Shown: positions 1 to 8,542 of the stretch, in pieces
How positions within the stretch are numbered: the first letter of the stretch is position 1
How the letters are laid out: each line of letters opens with the position of its first letter
Assembly: GCA_005223095.1 (NCBI GenBank)
Contig: NJBQ01000004.1
Coordinates: 1 to 60,878, forward strand
Length of the DNA stretch: 60,878 nt
From: Candidatus Aerophobetes bacterium Ae_b3a
GTDB taxonomy: Bacteria > Aerophobota > Aerophobia > Aerophobales > AE-B3A
Direction of reading: 5' to 3'
Notes under the pieces: model-generated
The model's input: the letters and a program-made list of their open reading frames with translations, nothing else
Databases searched by the model: none
What the model was told of the DNA's origin: nothing
Program-made: the position numbers and the translations under genes

Positions 1-143
1 ATACCATTTGGTCTTGTGCGGCATATTTGCCAGGAATCGTAGATTTCTCCCTTTATTTTATAGAAATTCTGGGCAGGAGCCTGCCAGGACAGTATCAGGA
101 AAGCCAGACAGATTAAAGCAGATATAGCTATTCTTGTCTTCAT
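1..143 (-). CDS. N-terminus of a secreted protein (truncated by window edge)
   Basis: Open frame from ATG at 143 reading MKTRIAISALICLAFLILSWQAPAQNFYKIKGEIYDSW..., a typical signal peptide. Confidence 0.6.
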   Translation of the reverse strand, partial: MKTRIAISALICLAFLILSWQAPAQNFYKIKGEIYDSWQICRTRPNG

Positions 144-164
144 CGATTACATCTTTGACTGTAC

Positions 165-540
165 TTCGATATTTAATAGGTTAGTTCTCTTATCTGGTAT
201 TGCGTATATCCTATGTCGCATTGCGCAATACGCATCATGCACAACAGAGTTGGTGAATCGTATTTCGTGAATCGTGAATAGTTAATTAAATAGTATGGGA
301 ATTTCCTTTTTCCCCTCACCTCAATCCTCTCCCCATGGGGAGAGGGAAGGGAGAGGGGGTAAGTTCTTTCCTTGTTTTGCGATTCACTATTCACTAACCA
401 CTATTCACTGCTTTTGAGGAATGTCCTTCGATGAACTATGAACAATGAACAAAACTAGGGGAGAGAGCACTACTCACCAATTAACCACTCACTACTTACC
501 ATCTTATCGTTCTTTCTATCGATGAACTATGAACTGTATT
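165..540. repeat. Composite intergenic repeat E1 (GTGAATCGTGAATAG, GAACTATGAAC, CTCTCCCC/GGGGAGAG words)
   Basis: Shares a ~75 bp box (GGGGAGAGAGCACTACTCACCAATTAACCACTCAC..) with 56990-57050 and an inverted ~60 bp match with 45465-45540. Confidence 0.8.
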
Positions 541-1021
541 ACAGGGACATAGTTAGGGCTGCGTGCAAAATTATTCCCAGAAAAACTAGATAGCTAAACA
601 CATATATTCCAACGGCCAGGGAGTTATCTTTGATGCTAATAAATGGGATTTTGGGAGTTACTTTATCAAGTATGTTAAATAGTGCTATACCTACCAGAAG
701 ACTCACCAAGAAATTAATACTTATTAGTCCTAATCTCCTAAGGTTCATCAGGCTTTCCAGAAGTGAGCCTCCAATGGCCATTGGTGCTGTGCAAGTGCCA
801 TGTATTACTAGACCTATGAAAATAGTGAATCCACCTATGAAGAGTCCCACCGACATGGGATTCTCTCCTATCTTTTTCCTTTGATGAATCTTAGGAGTCA
901 GGGCATCCAATATCCTTATTCCCAGCCAACATAGAAAGCTACAAAAAAAGACCATTACTACTACTCTGATTATCCAGAAGATAACCAGTAAATAAAAAGG
1001 ATTTGCTGAACCTATCGGCAT
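539..1021 (-). CDS. DUF350-like integral membrane protein
   Basis: Four hydrophobic segments in two similar halves, DUF350-like. Confidence 0.6.
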   Translation of the reverse strand: MPIGSANPFYLLVIFWIIRVVVMVFFCSFLCWLGIRILDALTPKIHQRKKIGENPMSVGLFIGGFTIFIGLVIHGTCTAPMAIGGSLLESLMNLRRLGLISINFLVSLLVGIALFNILDKVTPKIPFISIKDNSLAVGIYVFSYLVFLGIILHAALTMSL

Positions 1022-1221
1022 TTTCTCCTCCCTTAATTGATGAAATTTCTCTATTATTATAGCACATTCTTTCAGGCAATCAATAAAGAGTTTGTTTTTC
1101 GTTCAAAGAGGAGCATTGATGTTCCTGGGCGAGTAAATTGCTTGCTTGTGGATTTTTTGCTATTATGAGAAAAAAGAGGGGAAGATAACTGGAGAAGGCT
1201 AGAAAGACTATATCTTTTGAT

Positions 1222-1857
1222 GTGGATGGTACTCTGGTTAAGCCAGAGTTTAATGACCTCATATGGCGTGAGGTTATACCGGAGCTTTATGCCCGGAAAA
1301 ATGAAATAGAAATTGAAGAAGCGAAAGGATTTATAGAGGGGGAATATGATAAGATCGGTGAATATGACTTAAGGTGGTACAGTCTTGATTTCTGGCTCGG
1401 CTATTTTCGACTTAATGTAAGAGAAAAGGAGATATTGGGGGAGTACGCTGGGAAGGTTAGTGTATACCCTGATGTCTTATCCACCCTGGAGAAGCTCAGC
1501 AAGAATTATCAATTGGTCATTGCCTCTTGCATGGGCAATGATTTTATTGGTATAAAATTGAGAAAAAGAAATATCAAGAAGTACTTTAAGCGAGTTTTTT
1601 CTGCTGTGTCTATCGGGTTAATAAAGAAAGAAGAGAGTTTTTATCTTGCCCTCTGCTCAAGTCTTAACATCAAACCAGGTGAGCTTATTCATATTGGTGA
1701 CCATTATGAGTTCGACTATCTTGTGCCCCGACAGGTTGGTATAAGGGCGTTTTATCTAGATAGAAATAGTGACAAGCAGAAGGTGAGTTTAGATGGGGTG
1801 AGAAGTCTACACGATTTTACCAGGTATCTATGCGGAGGAGAAGGAAATAGTGGCTAA
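1222..1857 (+). CDS. HAD-superfamily hydrolase
   Basis: (F)DVDGTLV motif I, GDHYEFDYL motif IV; true start probably upstream (possible CTG at 1189). Confidence 0.8.
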   Translation: MDGTLVKPEFNDLIWREVIPELYARKNEIEIEEAKGFIEGEYDKIGEYDLRWYSLDFWLGYFRLNVREKEILGEYAGKVSVYPDVLSTLEKLSKNYQLVIASCMGNDFIGIKLRKRNIKKYFKRVFSAVSIGLIKKEESFYLALCSSLNIKPGELIHIGDHYEFDYLVPRQVGIRAFYLDRNSDKQKVSLDGVRSLHDFTRYLCGGEGNSG

Positions 1858-2005
1858 GGTCTATTCCATTACTCTTTTCGGAATCGAGACATATCCAGTA
1901 GAAGTAGAGATTAGCCTGCCTGGAGGACTTCCCCGTTTTAATAGTGCTGGCTTTCCTGATGTAGCAGCAAAAGAGGCTAGCGCAGGCTCAAGAATCATCC
2001 TCCTG
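1831..2005 (+). pseudogene. comM 5' fragment including its ribosome-binding region
   Basis: ggaggagaaggaaATAGTGGCTAAGGTCTATTCC..CTTTTCGGAATCGAG..CATATCCAGTAGAAGTAGAG closely matches the start of comM at 13591-13770. Confidence 0.85.
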
Positions 2006-3118
2006 GGGACTCTTTAGAAAATCCAAAACTTCTTTTGAGGGCCTATTTGAAATAGAAGCTACTACCTCTCCATTATGTCTGAATATCGTCTTTGTGTCTT
2101 CTTTAACTTCACCTATAACAGTTCCAACACCTCCAGCCCCTTTAATTTCCTTCAGTACACGCTGAACATTTTCAGGTGAAACCGTAAATGAGTACCTGGC
2201 TTGAGTTTCATTGAGAATTAGTTCAGCCGGATTAAGTTGTTTCCCTTGTTTCATAGGAACCTTTGAGAGTTCAATTTCAGCTCCCAACCCACCTGTTTTG
2301 GCTGCTTCGCATACAGCAGCTCCTATGCCTGCGGCTCCCAGGTCGGAAAGGGAGTGCATAAGACCTGTTCGTATAGCAGCCAGCGCAGCTTCCATACTCG
2401 TTCTTTCTTCTTCAAGCAATGGTTTTGCTGGTTTCATTTCCTTTGCCAATCCTGCACGGAATATTGTGTCATTACCATCATCATCGGTTTCTCCGATAAG
2501 GATAATACTATCCCCAGGGTTCTTGAATGGTTTTGTTAGGGGTTTATCGGTAACAAGTCTTCCTACAACTGACACCACTACCGCTGGCACTACGCCATCA
2601 AGCGAGGTAGAAAGGCCACCACCTAAGAGAATAACACCCATAAGCTTGCATACGTCTCTCACCCCTTTGGTAATTAGATTTAGTCTTGCCTGATTTGTCA
2701 TCCATTGACACTTTCCGCATCTGCATTCACCTTTAAATCCACAAGGGCCGACCAGGACTTTTTTATCCAAAGATCCCAGACCCACGAAATCCTCCAGGAA
2801 TAAAGGTCTAGCCCCCATAGCAACAATATCTCGTATTGCACCGCCACCACCGGTAAAGGCTGAGCCCCAGGGATCAACCACACAGGGAGAACAGTGGCTT
2901 TCCATTTTACCTACTAGCTTAATGCCCGTTCCAGGAATTCCTATGACTCCAGCATCATCCCCCGGACCAATTAACAATATATCTGGAAACAATTTTCTTC
3001 GTATTTTTTGGTTTAGTTTATCGATCTCCTCAAAATCAATCACATTGTCGATATTATGATGCAAATGCACAAAGAGTGCATACATCAATGCTCTTTCTAT
3101 TACATTCAGTTCTCTCAT
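1988..3118 (-). CDS. AIR synthase-related / PurL-half-like protein
   Basis: GPGDDAGV, ESHCSPCVVDPWGSAFTGGGGAIRDIVAMGARP, SDLGAAGIGAAVCEAA motifs; only ~376 aa. Confidence 0.7.
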   Translation of the reverse strand: MRELNVIERALMYALFVHLHHNIDNVIDFEEIDKLNQKIRRKLFPDILLIGPGDDAGVIGIPGTGIKLVGKMESHCSPCVVDPWGSAFTGGGGAIRDIVAMGARPLFLEDFVGLGSLDKKVLVGPCGFKGECRCGKCQWMTNQARLNLITKGVRDVCKLMGVILLGGGLSTSLDGVVPAVVVSVVGRLVTDKPLTKPFKNPGDSIILIGETDDDGNDTIFRAGLAKEMKPAKPLLEEERTSMEAALAAIRTGLMHSLSDLGAAGIGAAVCEAAKTGGLGAEIELSKVPMKQGKQLNPAELILNETQARYSFTVSPENVQRVLKEIKGAGGVGTVIGEVKEDTKTIFRHNGEVVASISNRPSKEVLDFLKSPQEDDS

Positions 3119-3164
3119 TTTTTCCCCCCTTATTTTCCCTGACCTTTCCCGATAAAAAATTTAA

Positions 3165-4286
3165 CTACTTTCCAGGAGGAGATAGGGTTATGTTTTCAGG
3201 TTCGAAAATAACCTGCCTCTTGCCCTCTTCTACTTGACCAATTTCAACCAGTTCATACCCTGCTTGTTGCCCTATCTGGATGGTTCGTCCCACCTCGCAA
3301 TCTGGCACAAAGATATAATATCCTATGCCCCAGTTGAAGGTTTTGAGACAATCTTTCAAACTCACACCGAGTTCTCTCATAAACCGGAAAAGTGGTGGCA
3401 CCTCCACCCAGGTATGAATACGGTAAGTTAGTGGTCTCTCATCAAAAGCAACTTTACTCACTCCGCTCCCCGTACCCGGCAAAAAGGTATGGATATGTAC
3501 TTCTGCTTCCAGTAAAGCCTTTACCAAGGCTACATATGAACGAGTAGGAATAAGAGCTTCATCTCCCAGCGTATTATCATTTGGTAATTTGGTGAGGAAT
3601 TTTTCTGGTAGCGCTAAAGCACGTTTAATCACAAGAGAAATTCCGTTTGCGTGCAATCCCGATGATGTTACACCGATGATGCGGTCTCCTACTTGTAGCT
3701 TTTGCCCGGTAATAAGACGGCTGCTGGGAGCGATAATGCCAGTGACACAACCACTCAAAGAAGGAGCATTTTTAATGGGTGGTTCGGCTTTGATGAGATA
3801 ACGAAGCGATGGTGATTCACCTGCTGGCAAAGCCATGCCGACCATCTTGCATACTGTATAAAATCCTTTGGCCAAATCCCTGGCTCTCTTTTCGTCCTGG
3901 AACCATTCACTATCGCCGACTGCTACTTCATCAGTATAAACTACTGGCATTGCTCCTTGGGCAATTACATCATTTACGGATGTCAGTACATTGTCGATGC
4001 CAATGCTTTCGTAATAAGTTTTCCCTGTACCAGAAAACTGATACATCCATTCGGCAATCCAATTCTTGTTACCCAGACCCTCTTGAGTTTTACACCATAA
4101 ATGAGCTAAATCACCCCGGTACTCAAACACAGCACCATGAGCATGTAAAACATCACTGACAATAAAGACCATATACCGATTAGGGAATGATAGCGTCTGT
4201 TTCCCCACTTCCACCATTACTTGCTTGAATGGCTCAATTTTAGTGTAATCAACTCCCGCATTAGCATATTCACCTTTTTCCTTCAC
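3165..4286 (-). CDS. PurM-like AIR synthase family protein
   Basis: YANAGVDYTKIEPFKQ; GTGKTYYESIGIDNVLTSVNDVIAQGA; GVTSSGLHANGISL motifs. Confidence 0.75.
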   Translation of the reverse strand: MKEKGEYANAGVDYTKIEPFKQVMVEVGKQTLSFPNRYMVFIVSDVLHAHGAVFEYRGDLAHLWCKTQEGLGNKNWIAEWMYQFSGTGKTYYESIGIDNVLTSVNDVIAQGAMPVVYTDEVAVGDSEWFQDEKRARDLAKGFYTVCKMVGMALPAGESPSLRYLIKAEPPIKNAPSLSGCVTGIIAPSSRLITGQKLQVGDRIIGVTSSGLHANGISLVIKRALALPEKFLTKLPNDNTLGDEALIPTRSYVALVKALLEAEVHIHTFLPGTGSGVSKVAFDERPLTYRIHTWVEVPPLFRFMRELGVSLKDCLKTFNWGIGYYIFVPDCEVGRTIQIGQQAGYELVEIGQVEEGKRQVIFEPENITLSPPGK

Positions 4287-4310
4287 ATCTTACCTCTCTT
4301 TTCTTGTTCT

Positions 4311-4403
4311 TTTTAGGGTCCAGGGAAAGAAAATTATATCATTTTTCTCAGTTTTAGCAACCGAAATTGACTGTTCCTAAATTCTTTGCTCAGATTTTCT
4401 CTG
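4311..4403 (+). repeat. Copy of comM upstream leader / antitoxin 5' region
   Basis: aattatatcatttttctcagttttagcaa..gaaattgactg..tttgct..gattttct matches 13440-13513; agggtccaggga matches 13351. Confidence 0.8.
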
Positions 4404-4488
4404 AGGTTAAAGGTCAGGGAAAATAGTGGGAACCCGGCCAGCGAGCATGGTCTTGCCTACCCCGGGTGGGCCAATCATCAAGATAACA
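4402..4488 (-). pseudogene. comM Walker A fragment
   Basis: Reverse strand encodes VILMIGPPGVGKTMLAGRVPTIFPDL vs ComM [26 protein letters not shown]. Confidence 0.85.
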
Positions 4489-4902
4489 GTTAAAGGTTAG
4501 ATTCTATTTTCTGTGTGAGTCCATTATTCTTGGTTGGATTATGTGTGATAGGATAATGTTCTGGTATGAATAAAGGGAAGAATTCTTTTCGATTTCTCAT
4601 GAGACAATACCTCTTGATAAAGATAATGCTCCAGGGAAATAGCGATAAATCATCTATGGATGTTAGGATTCCATGTGAATTAGCTGGCTTGTTAAATATG
4701 CACGCCGAGACTTTTGTTTCCATCTTGGTCTAGCACAATAACTGGACCGATTCTAGGGAGCAGCTCAAGCAGACACAAGAAGAGATACCAACTCTTGAAG
4801 GTTATTTTTGGATTTGTTTACCTAACTTATTGGCTGATGGTTGGTTGGGTTGAGTGATTGATCACTTAACAAAGTTTCACCCCTATTTACTCCAATCTTT
4901 TC

Positions 4903-5274
4903 TTATTTAGTTTTATCTGATTGAATGTCTCGTAACATCTTTCGCTGACTCACCAACACACAAGCCCAGCCCGGCACAGAGAAAAACATGGAAAGGGCTC
5001 CTGCAGAGATAGCGGCAGGGAGATTTTGTGCGACCGGATCAGAACTTAACATATTGCCTGGAGGTCCACCGATGCCGCAGGCAAACCACAGTGCGAAGAA
5101 CAAGAACATATAACCGGCCATGCTCCATCTAGCGACTGATCGTTGGTGTCCTTTGCTTAGTACGTGAATTCTCACCCAATGCCAGATAATTATTGTGAAG
5201 AGGATAGCACCAGTAGAACCAAATGCACCAAAGTAAAGCCACATCCAGACAGGATGAGTTACTGGAAAATTCAT
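4903..5274 (-). CDS. Hypothetical multi-pass membrane protein
   Basis: Hydrophobic ORF directly downstream of 5279..5503 (minus strand). Confidence 0.5.
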   Translation of the reverse strand: MNFPVTHPVWMWLYFGAFGSTGAILFTIIIWHWVRIHVLSKGHQRSVARWSMAGYMFLFFALWFACGIGGPPGNMLSSDPVAQNLPAAISAGALSMFFSVPGWACVLVSQRKMLRDIQSDKTK

Positions 5275-5278
5275 TCGA

Positions 5279-5503
5279 TTACCTCCTTACTTTTTGTCCG
5301 TAGATTAGACTGCCAACCACGAGCAATACTCCGCCAATGGGTGGTGCAAATGCTGGAAGCATAGATAGCACTCCTTTGGTTACCACTAATGGATAAGCCA
5401 AAGATATACCCAGGAGGGCCCATAAGAAAGGTACTGTAGTGTAAAGGTGTATAAACAAAACACCCAGAACAAAAAACACCAGACCCAACTTCTTACCTTG
5501 CAT
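5279..5503 (-). CDS. Small hypothetical membrane protein
   Basis: 74 aa with two TM segments, adjacent to 4903..5274. Confidence 0.5.
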   Translation of the reverse strand: MQGKKLGLVFFVLGVLFIHLYTTVPFLWALLGISLAYPLVVTKGVLSMLPAFAPPIGGVLLVVGSLIYGQKVRR

Positions 5504-5584
5504 AATTTCTCCTTTCTATTCTCGTCTCCTTTACGGAGCTATCACTTATTCAAAAACTCCCTGATAGCGTCCCATGGGGATAAA

Positions 5585-5905
5585 TTAAGGTAAATCTCGC
5601 TGGTTGTTAATATCATGGCCAAGTGAAGTTTGTAGGGCTCCAGTGGAGATTCCTTTTCTGATACAGTTGACTGAGGAGGTATGGCGTAAAACGTGAGGGG
5701 AGACGGGTTTTGAGATTCCAGCTTTATCTGCTGCTTTCTTTACTATTCTGGCAACTGTTCTCTTGGTATTGTTGTTTTCGGAAAGTAGTACTCCATTTGC
5801 CTTCTTATCCTCTCTGTCATTGGGATCATTCTTCTTTTTGTCTTTTTGCCCTTTTAGTTTAGCTTTTTTATAGGATTTGTAAACATTACCTATTGAATCA
5901 TCCAA
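5585..5905 (-). pseudogene. Truncated tyrosine recombinase/integrase catalytic domain
   Basis: TVARIVKKAADKAGISKPVSPHVLRHTSSVNCIRKGISTGALQTSLGHD; HxLRH and LGH present, terminal Tyr region missing. Confidence 0.65.
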
Positions 5906-5976
5906 TAGAAATCCCTGAATTACGCTTTGACTAATGGTTTTACTAACTCAAACTGGTAGGTAATATTGCGACCACA

Positions 5977-6121
5977 ACATAAAAGTAACAGATGAGGCAG
6001 CAAGGAATATAAGAGAGTATGTAGAAGAGGGAGGCATATTTGTTGCTGGATTTAGACTGGGAATAAAGGACAAAAATAGCAACACAGTAAAAGAAGTCCT
6101 TCCCGGTAAGTTAAGAGATTA
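5977..6121 (+). pseudogene. Fragment resembling GH42 beta-galactosidase trimerisation domain
   Basis: VTDEAARNIREYVEEGGIFVAGFRLGIKDKNSNTVKEVLPGKLRD*. Confidence 0.5.
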
Positions 6122-6265
6122 GAATGATTGGTAAAAAACCGTTAGTTGAGGCTCAAAATTATCAATTTACCGGGTCAAAGTATTATAAAAAGTAGCATTT
6201 TTTTCAGCAAAGACACAACTCCTTCCAGGTCCAAGGCAAAAATCTAATCCAGTAAACTTCTAACT

Positions 6266-8161
6266 CTACTGCAATAAATCAATTACCTGCTGCTGATTTT
6301 TGTTTTTGGCCATATCCAGTGCAGTCTTACCCTGTTTGTCTTTTAGGCTGGTATCAGCACCATACTTTAAAAACAGTTTTACGAACTTTACATTCCCTTT
6401 GTAAGCAGCCTGCATTAAGGGAGTAGTCCCGCTCTTGGGGGTCTGATTTGGGTCAGCGCCATGAGAAAGAAACATTTCAATAATTTGGCAATCTTTCTCG
6501 TTTTTGCTGACTAAAGCCTTACCGGTCATCTTTCCTAAAGCGGTAAAATTTATTTTCCCTGGACTACCCACTTTAGAATCGGGGTCTGCCCCAGCTTGCA
6601 ACAAAAGAGGAATCATTCCTTTATAATTATCAAAGTTATTAACGGCAAGAGTTAGAGCATTATTACCATAATCATCCTGGAAGTTTATTTGTGGATTATA
6701 GTTTAATACCAATTTTAGCATCTCAGAATTACTATACCTACAGACTGCCATTAATAGGGAATCAGTAGCGGAAGCATTCATATTTACATCTAACCCGGAA
6801 TCCAGCAGGGCTTTTACCTTATCCAATTCATTATGTATGATATCCTGAACTAACTGTTGTTTCTCCTCCTTAGAAAGCTCTTTGACCTTTGCCGGAAACT
6901 GCTCTAACAATAATTTAACCCCACCAGATTCCCCAGCCGTAATGTTCAGGGTTCGAATTTGTCCGGGATTAAATTCCCATTTCCTTACCTGCCCGTTGGT
7001 TAGTTTGAAATCCTCTTCTTTTAATACATCTTCATATTCTCCTTTATAAAAGATTATCTTTACAGGAGAGTCTTCTGCTGCCTGGCTATCCCCAGTTAAA
7101 GTAAGTACAATCTTGTAATCTTCATATACGAATAATCCTCTTTGACTTTCTTCCAGCAGGAAATACTCTTCCCGCTTAACTTCATCAAATGAAGAGTATT
7201 CCTTTGTAACAAATGCGCTAATTAACCCTTCTTCTATCTCTATAAGAATCTCATTTAGCTTAAGTTGATGACCAAAAAACGGTTCAGCCTTCTGACCTTT
7301 ACCGCTGAGGCCGGATTCAATTACTTCAGCTTCTACAGGCTGCCCATCTCTTAAAGGCGTTATTTTATAAACAGATTTCTCTTTTATCTGGCTTCTAATT
7401 ATTACCCGCACGGATTTATCTGGCTCTACTTTAACTCGTAAGGCACCACCTGTTCCCATATACCTTCCAGCAGGAGCAATAGTTTCTTCCCTTCTGGTAA
7501 GCACTGGCCGAGCAGCTTCTTTTTCCTCGACTTTTTCAGCAGGAGATTTTTCTCTTTGATAATCAGCTGGAACTTTAAATAAAGAATCATCCTGGGGTGC
7601 TTCTATAATATTGGTCATTTCAAGTAATCCATCTCCCTGACCAGCACCGTAATAGACTATCTGTCGAATAAATTGGTTTAATTTTGGTGAATACCATCCT
7701 TCTGCCGATGGCTCTTTTTGCTCTGGATAAGTATAGGTATATTTCTCACAAAGATAGCCCAGAACAGTCTCATCTCCTACCTTTTCTTCATTTAAGCTTT
7801 CCCTTATTGCTTCCCATGCACGGACAGGATTAAAAAAAGCCGCATCTATGCCCTTTAGCTCAATATAGGTCTTTTCTTCAGGGTTTAGAGCCCAGGTGAT
7901 GTCCAGCTCACGGTCAGCAATAATTAGGATGCGATCCTCACCAGTAAGTTTTTCCACTCTATAGAGACTGTCCTCAGCATAATACTCAAATTCATAATCT
8001 TCGTCCGGCTGCTTAATTTTCAGATCAGCGCTAAACTCTGCACCTAAAAGGGCAAAACTAAAACAGAAAAAAATAATTAATATCCCTGGTACTGAAAATA
8101 TTCTATGAAATTTTTTCAACATCTTCTCCTTTGTTTTCCTGGATAGATATCCTTTTTCCAA
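6266..8161 (-). CDS. Secreted protein with C-terminal ankyrin repeats
   Basis: Signal peptide; GNNALTLAVNN, SGTTPLMQAAYKGNVKFVKLFLKYGADTSLKDKQGKTALDMA repeats. Confidence 0.75.
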   Translation of the reverse strand: MEKGYLSRKTKEKMLKKFHRIFSVPGILIIFFCFSFALLGAEFSADLKIKQPDEDYEFEYYAEDSLYRVEKLTGEDRILIIADRELDITWALNPEEKTYIELKGIDAAFFNPVRAWEAIRESLNEEKVGDETVLGYLCEKYTYTYPEQKEPSAEGWYSPKLNQFIRQIVYYGAGQGDGLLEMTNIIEAPQDDSLFKVPADYQREKSPAEKVEEKEAARPVLTRREETIAPAGRYMGTGGALRVKVEPDKSVRVIIRSQIKEKSVYKITPLRDGQPVEAEVIESGLSGKGQKAEPFFGHQLKLNEILIEIEEGLISAFVTKEYSSFDEVKREEYFLLEESQRGLFVYEDYKIVLTLTGDSQAAEDSPVKIIFYKGEYEDVLKEEDFKLTNGQVRKWEFNPGQIRTLNITAGESGGVKLLLEQFPAKVKELSKEEKQQLVQDIIHNELDKVKALLDSGLDVNMNASATDSLLMAVCRYSNSEMLKLVLNYNPQINFQDDYGNNALTLAVNNFDNYKGMIPLLLQAGADPDSKVGSPGKINFTALGKMTGKALVSKNEKDCQIIEMFLSHGADPNQTPKSGTTPLMQAAYKGNVKFVKLFLKYGADTSLKDKQGKTALDMAKNKNQQQVIDLLQ

Positions 8162-8323
8162 GTATTAGCTTGTTTACTTCCCGATGCCTTCTACCTTATT
8201 TTTGGATTTCATTACAGATATTTAATTTCATTACTAATTGCTGACAAATTGTAAATATATTTTTCTTTCTTGTCAATTATTTACGAACGAACTGTCAATG
8301 CAAAGTAAATAGGTCATACCCCT

Positions 8324-8457
8324 GTCTCCGTTAAGGAAGTAGACGGTCTGAATCAAGCTTCTCACGGGAAAAACTTCAATTTTCCTGACCACGGCTGCCT
8401 CTCCGGCATTATCCTCGGGAATAATAAGGGCCTTTACTCCTCAGAGGAGCCTTCTTT
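8324..8457 (-). pseudogene. comM internal fragment
   Basis: Reverse strand reads KRRLL*GVKALIIPEDNAGEAAVVRKIEVFPVRSLIQTVYFLNGD vs ComM KRRGVKALILPEENAREAAVVSDVDVFPIKNLIQVIAFLNQE. Confidence 0.85.
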
Positions 8458-8542
8458 TGAATTTTTCCTCGATACTTGACTTCAACTGGCAACAGGGTGT
8501 TCTTTATGGGAAGGACAATCTCTACCTGCTGCAAGGATAGCT

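Noticed and set aside
173-394. 73 aa minus-strand ORF
   Set aside because: Composed almost entirely of the E1 intergenic repeat words; not a credible gene.
2211-2693. 160 aa plus-strand ORF
   Set aside because: Antisense to the PurL-like gene; low-complexity Ser/Pro composition typical of shadow ORFs.
4490-4723. 77 aa minus-strand ORF
   Set aside because: No recognisable domain; lies next to rearranged comM debris, cannot be supported.
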